Source: Rhizobiales bacterium NRL2 (GTDB lineage: Bacteria; Pseudomonadota; Alphaproteobacteria; Minwuiales; Minwuiaceae). From it: 64,000 nucleotides of DNA. The number at the start of each line of letters is the position of its first letter. Position 1 is the first letter of the stretch. The stretch lies in contig CP016093.1 of NCBI GenBank assembly GCA_001664005.1, forward strand, positions 1,805,001 through 1,869,000, written 5' to 3'. The notes beneath the pieces are model-generated. The model had not been told where the DNA came from, searched no databases, and saw only the letters and a program-made list of their open reading frames with translations. The position numbers were made by a program, and so were the translations under genes. Positions 60,223 through 64,000 of the stretch are shown in pieces.

Positions 60223-62631
60223 TCAGTCCGGACCGGTCTTGCCGCGGAAACATGCGCCCTTGTCGATCAGCGCCGCGCACTGCGCTTCGGACCAGCCCAG
60301 CCAGTCGGCCAGGACCGCCTCGGAGTGCTCCCCCAGCAACGGCATCCTGTGGGTGTCCCGGCAGGGTGTCTTCGAGAGGCGAATGGGCGGACCGCCGACG
60401 GGAATGTGCCCCTGGAACGGATGCGCCACCTGGGTGATCTGCTCACGCGCCGCAAGCTGTTCGTTGGCGGACACGTCAGGGATGTTCGCCACGCGCGCCG
60501 CCGGCAATCCGGCATCGACAAGAAAGCGTTCGGCCTCTTCGGCATCGATCGCCGCGGCCCACTCGCCGACGAGACGATCGAACATCGCGGCCCCGGCATC
60601 CGTCGGCTGTCCGATCCCCGCCGCATCGAACAGCCGCGCCGTTTCGGAGTCGCTCAGGACGCCGATATGCAGGAAGCGCCTGTCGCGGCAGGGAAACGTG
60701 TTCAGCCGGCCGTCGACCCGATTGCGGATTCCACATCTCGATTGTGAAACACCCGAGCCCAGGTATTCGGGAATTGCGTCCATCAGGAACGTCGTCGCGG
60801 CGTCGAGCATCGAGACGTCGACACACAGCCTGGCGCCACTGCGCCGGCGCGACCGAAGCGCCATCAGTGCGCCGATCGCCCCGTGTACTGCCGCCAGATA
60901 GTCCCCGATGATGGTGCCGGTCAGTGTTGGCGAACCTTGCGTAGCGCCGGTCAGTTCCATGAACCCGGACAGCGCCTGCGCAATCGGGTCGTAGGATCCC
61001 CGGTCGCGCCACGGCCCGTCCTGCCCGAATCCGGAGATGCGCACCAGACTGAGTTGCGGATTGATCTCCCGCAGCCGCTCCGGGCCGAATCCCATGTCCT
61101 CGAGCACGCCGGGGCGGAAGTTCTCGACCAGAACGTCGGCCTTGGCTGCGAGAGCGGACAGAACTTCAAGCCCTTCCGCCTTCCGGAGATCAAGGACGAT
61201 GCTCCGCTTGGAACGGTTCAACGTGCTGGCGAACATGGCGTCCGGCTCGCCGAGCAGGCGGTCGATCAACCGCGTACCGTCGCCGATGCCCGGCGGTTCC
61301 ACCTTCACGACATCGCCGCCGAGATCCGCCAGTATCTGCGTGCCGTGCGGGCCGGCCACATAGCGCGTGAGGTCCAGGATCCGGACACCCTTCAGCGGCC
61401 CGCCGGCCAGTGCTGCGCGGTCTTCGGCGGTGTCATGGCCGCGGTTGTCCGGCCCGTCGTGCTTCGCGGCGGCGTCGGTCGACCGGCTCAGCCACGCGCC
61501 GAGAACCGCGTCGGTGTCGGCGCCCGGGACCGGAACGCGATAGGCGCGCGGCAGGGCCGCATCCGAATAGCGGATCGCCGGTCCGGCGACGGAAAAGCGC
61601 CCGCGGCCCGGATACTCCACGTCGACGATATGCCCGCGATGGCGGAGTTGTTCGTTCGCACAGACATCCGCGATGCTGGCGATGCGCGCGATGGCCAGCC
61701 GGGCGTCGAGGAGTCTCCGCTCGACCTCTTCCAGGTCGAGGCCGGATGTCCACTCCGTAATGATGCCGTCCACGGTGGCCTCGTGCGACTTGCGGGCCTC
61801 GATCCGGCTGAAGCGCTCGTCCGCGGCGATGTCCGGCATCCCCATGGCCTTGCAGAGCTTGACGAACTCCGGATCGCTCCAGGCGACGATGTAGATGAAC
61901 TTGCCATCGCGGCAGGGGTAGGCATTGCAGGGCACGGAAACCGGGTTCCTGTTGCCCCGCCGGGTCCGTACGTGGCCGGTCAGGCGGTATTCGGGAATGA
62001 AATGCATCAACAGGCTGGCGGCCACTTCGAGCATCGATATGTCGACCCGCTGGCCGAGGCCCGTCGTGGCCCGGGCTTCGAGCGCCGCGGTCACGCCGAT
62101 GACCCCGTGCAGCGCCGAGAAGTACTCGAAGATCTGTGTGCCGCAGGGCGTGGGCGGCCCCTCCGGGTCGCCGGTCAGCTCCATGAGGCCGCTCAACGCC
62201 TGGACGACCGAGTCGCCGCCCGGACGGTCGCGCCAGGGGCCGCTCTGGCCAAAGCTGGATATCCGCGTGAGGACAAGGCGCGAATTGATCCCATGCAGGC
62301 TTTGCCAGGACAGCCCCAGCGTCTCCAGCGTGCCGGGCCGCAGATCCTCCAGTACCACGTCGGCCCGCGCCGCCAGCTCGGCCAGCTCCGCCTTGCCGCG
62401 TTCCGACGACAGATCCAGGGCGACGCTTTTCTTGCCGCGGTCCAGCGTGGCGCCGATGGCCCCCTCGGGGTCGACTGTCAGCCTGCCGCCGAGACGCGAA
62501 CCGGCTTCCACCTCGGGCGCCTGGACCTTGACGACCTCGGCGCCGCTGTCGGCGAGCATCAGGGCGGCGTGCCGCCCCGCGACCCCCGTCGCCAGCTCGA
62601 GTATGCGAACGCCGCGGAGCGGCGCATTCAT
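60223..62631 (-). CDS. Fused double CaiB/BaiF-type CoA-transferase
   Basis: An 802-residue protein made of two tandem class III CoA-transferase units, about residues 1-380 and 400-800; one unit is normally about 400. Unit 1 begins LRGVRILELATGVAGRHAAL and unit 2 LKGVRILDLTRYVAGPHGTQ. Where the catalytic Asp is expected, unit 2 has GTIIGDYLAAVHGA but unit 1 has GTQIFEYFSALHG, i.e. Glu. So one half may be inactive or altered. A 12-codon frame with a GGGGGAGGAG site (62628-62666) ends in ATGA over this start codon, suggesting coupling; ATG 62685 is an alternative start. Substrate unknown. Confidence 0.85.
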   Translation of the reverse strand: MNAPLRGVRILELATGVAGRHAALMLADSGAEVVKVQAPEVEAGSRLGGRLTVDPEGAIGATLDRGKKSVALDLSSERGKAELAELAARADVVLEDLRPGTLETLGLSWQSLHGINSRLVLTRISSFGQSGPWRDRPGGDSVVQALSGLMELTGDPEGPPTPCGTQIFEYFSALHGVIGVTAALEARATTGLGQRVDISMLEVAASLLMHFIPEYRLTGHVRTRRGNRNPVSVPCNAYPCRDGKFIYIVAWSDPEFVKLCKAMGMPDIAADERFSRIEARKSHEATVDGIITEWTSGLDLEEVERRLLDARLAIARIASIADVCANEQLRHRGHIVDVEYPGRGRFSVAGPAIRYSDAALPRAYRVPVPGADTDAVLGAWLSRSTDAAAKHDGPDNRGHDTAEDRAALAGGPLKGVRILDLTRYVAGPHGTQILADLGGDVVKVEPPGIGDGTRLIDRLLGEPDAMFASTLNRSKRSIVLDLRKAEGLEVLSALAAKADVLVENFRPGVLEDMGFGPERLREINPQLSLVRISGFGQDGPWRDRGSYDPIAQALSGFMELTGATQGSPTLTGTIIGDYLAAVHGAIGALMALRSRRRSGARLCVDVSMLDAATTFLMDAIPEYLGSGVSQSRCGIRNRVDGRLNTFPCRDRRFLHIGVLSDSETARLFDAAGIGQPTDAGAAMFDRLVGEWAAAIDAEEAERFLVDAGLPAARVANIPDVSANEQLAAREQITQVAHPFQGHIPVGGPPIRLSKTPCRDTHRMPLLGEHSEAVLADWLGWSEAQCAALIDKGACFRGKTGPD

Positions 62632-62666
62632 TGCCCGAGGCCCGCGCGCGTGATTCCTGAAGACAT
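62628..62666 (-). other. Possible 12-codon leader frame for the CoA-transferase gene
   Basis: MSSGITRAGLGQ preceded by GGAGGAG at ideal spacing, with its TGA overlapping the ATG of the CoA-transferase (ATGA). It may be a leader peptide that couples translation, or a coincidence of a GC-rich region. Confidence 0.3.
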
Positions 62667-62879
62667 CGTTTGGCTCCTCCCCCATCCGCTGTCATTCCGA
62701 CAGGGCCAACCTAGCACTGGCGTTCCGGAACGACCCCGGTGACGTTTTCAGACCTCATGCCCGAAAAGGGTACAGCTTCGGAGTTTCTGCAGGTGCCGTT
62801 CTTGTCCATCGGAGGGGCCGGGGAGAGCGCCTTGAGCCTTCGATCCGGGCCAGTTGGTCGCGGCGTTCTCCGGTTCTGA
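62632..62879. other. Gap with no gene
   Basis: Apart from the leader frame, nothing recognisable; it separates the CoA-transferase from the EamA gene on the same strand. Confidence 0.4.
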
Positions 62880-63854
62880 TCAGGGCGGGCCGGCGCCCGG
62901 TGCGACCGGACTCGCGTCCTCGTCCCGGACCACCTGCCGGCGCCGCTCACGATAGGTGATGTAGAGCCCCGAAGCGACCACCACTGCCGAACCGATCCAG
63001 GTCCAACGGTCCGGAACCTCGGCAAAGATGAGGTAGCCGAACAGGCCGGCGATGACGAGCTGGACGTAGGTAATCGGCGCCACCACCGAGGCGAGGCTGT
63101 ACTGGAAGGCCTTGATCACGAAGTACTGGCCGAAGCCGCCGAACACCCCGAGCAGGAAGTACAGGAGCCAGTGCAAGGCGGAGACGGGCCAGATGCCCGG
63201 TTCGACCAGGAAAAAGAGACCGGCGGCCACGGCGCCGACTAGCGCGGTGTAGGTGATCGTCGTTTCGGGCGTGTCGTCCGCAGCGATCTTGCGCGTCAGG
63301 ATCTGGTAGACGGAGAACATGATCATGTTGGCGACAACCAGGAGCATCGCCCAGTGGAAGCCGGCGCCGCCGGGCTGGATGATGATCAGTGCCCCGGCGA
63401 AGCCGACCGCGACCGCGGCCCAGCGCCTGGGCCCGACCTTCTCGCTCAGAAAGGGTACGGAAAGCGCGGTGACCACGATCGGTGTCGTGAAGACGATTGC
63501 CATGGCCACCGCGAGTTCAAGGTAACGCAGCGCGTAGACGAAGAATGCCGTCGAGACGAACAGCAGCAGCGAGCGCACCAGCTGGATGCCCGGTCGTTGG
63601 CTTCGGAACAGGCCGGTGCCGTGCCACGGCAGGAAGACGACGATCATGACCAGGAGATGACCGGCATAGCGCGCCCACACGATCTGGCCGCTGGGGTAGA
63701 AGTCGTTGAGGTACTTGACGCCGGCATTCATGGCCGGCAGGACCAGGCTGGCCAGGAGCATGAATGCAATGCCCACGAGATTCTCGCGCGGCGTCGGATC
63801 GGCCCGAAAATGATGCCTCGGGCGGGCGGCGCCCCTGGATCGCGGCATGCTCAT
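62880..63854 (-). CDS. EamA/DMT family transporter, second copy
   Basis: A 324-residue ten-segment permease, duplicate of 33214-34191. About the first 130 residues are identical; after VPFLSEKVG the two diverge steadily (VVANMIMFSVYQ against VVANMFMFSVYQ, PVSALHWLLYFL against PVSAWHWFLYFL) and the last 20 residues are unrelated. The upstream 130 bp are also shared. It lies just outside the right island boundary. Confidence 0.88.
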   Translation of the reverse strand: MSMPRSRGAARPRHHFRADPTPRENLVGIAFMLLASLVLPAMNAGVKYLNDFYPSGQIVWARYAGHLLVMIVVFLPWHGTGLFRSQRPGIQLVRSLLLFVSTAFFVYALRYLELAVAMAIVFTTPIVVTALSVPFLSEKVGPRRWAAVAVGFAGALIIIQPGGAGFHWAMLLVVANMIMFSVYQILTRKIAADDTPETTITYTALVGAVAAGLFFLVEPGIWPVSALHWLLYFLLGVFGGFGQYFVIKAFQYSLASVVAPITYVQLVIAGLFGYLIFAEVPDRWTWIGSAVVVASGLYITYRERRRQVVRDEDASPVAPGAGPP

Positions 63855-64000
63855 GACTCACGAGCCGTGAACGGCACGGAAAATTCGGCTGAATGGCCCA
63901 TCGTCTCTGGCCTCCCCGCTCATCGATAACGCGCAAGAAGGCCGCCAGGCCATGCCGAATATGCAGAGGCACCGTACATCCGGTTGTCAGGCAGGCCTCG
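63855..64000. repeat. Upstream part of the EamA duplication, running to the window edge
   Basis: Nearly identical to 34192-34336, including GATAACGCGCAAGAAGGCCG. The repeat boundary on this side lies beyond the window or near 63995, where the two copies part (GGCCTCG here, GGCCTTGG there). Confidence 0.75.

Overview
The window is a 64 kb piece of a high-GC alphaproteobacterial chromosome. Group-typical markers are an RpoH2-type sigma-32 factor, a MucR/Ros regulator, ZapE, a ligase-associated helicase/PdeM pair, PqqB, and the recombinase + DUF2924 + DUF3489 trio. No rRNA or ribosomal-protein genes are present, so the genus cannot be fixed from sequence alone.

Positions 1-21.5 kb are ordinary core chromosome: the end of pelG, a DNA-repair pair (lhr-like helicase, pdeM), a MarR regulator divergent from rpoH, a peroxiredoxin, a thioesterase, a CBS protein, zapE-pqqB, an MBL hydrolase, small envelope proteins, a CinA-family protein, two metabolic clusters (GNAT + histone-deacetylase-like amidohydrolase; thiolase) and two cell-wall enzymes (M15A peptidase, L,D-transpeptidase). 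The segment ends at a tRNA with a CAT anticodon (21509-21585).

Positions 21.58-60.10 kb look like one integrated island. A direct repeat of about 230 bp starts exactly at the tRNA 3' end (21580) and recurs at 59871. A large serine recombinase lies just inside the left copy, and the right copy carries the last codons of a second, lost recombinase. The island is modular. (a) The recombinase/DUF2924/DUF3489 cassette. (b) A lower-GC cassette (25.3-31.1 kb, bracketed by a near-identical 23 bp repeat) with HigB, a HigA antitoxin fused to an ImmA/IrrE metalloprotease, an unknown 148-residue protein, an Nmad2 protein, a double-MazG protein with a MazG_C-type tail, and a convergent 5-hmdU-kinase-like helical protein. 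This DNA-base-modification gene set is the best candidate for an undescribed system here. (c) An MFS and an EamA transporter and a D-2-hydroxyacid dehydrogenase. (d) A Liv-type ABC transporter behind a sigma-54 promoter with two palindromic sites and its NtrC-type regulator. (e) A TRAP transporter/hydrolase operon sitting between the two halves of a broken IS3 element, with IS6 and IS21 debris. (f) An orphan TRAP binding protein. (g) A DUF5681 / ParB-methyltransferase / MucR block with iteron-like repeats. (h) Two arrays of short motifs; in the first, eleven motifs are spaced by 11 or 21 bp, i.e. on one face of the helix.

Positions 60.1-64 kb resume chromosome-like sequence: a double CaiB/BaiF CoA-transferase and a second EamA transporter that duplicates the one inside the island, nearly identical at its 5' end and diverged at its 3' end.
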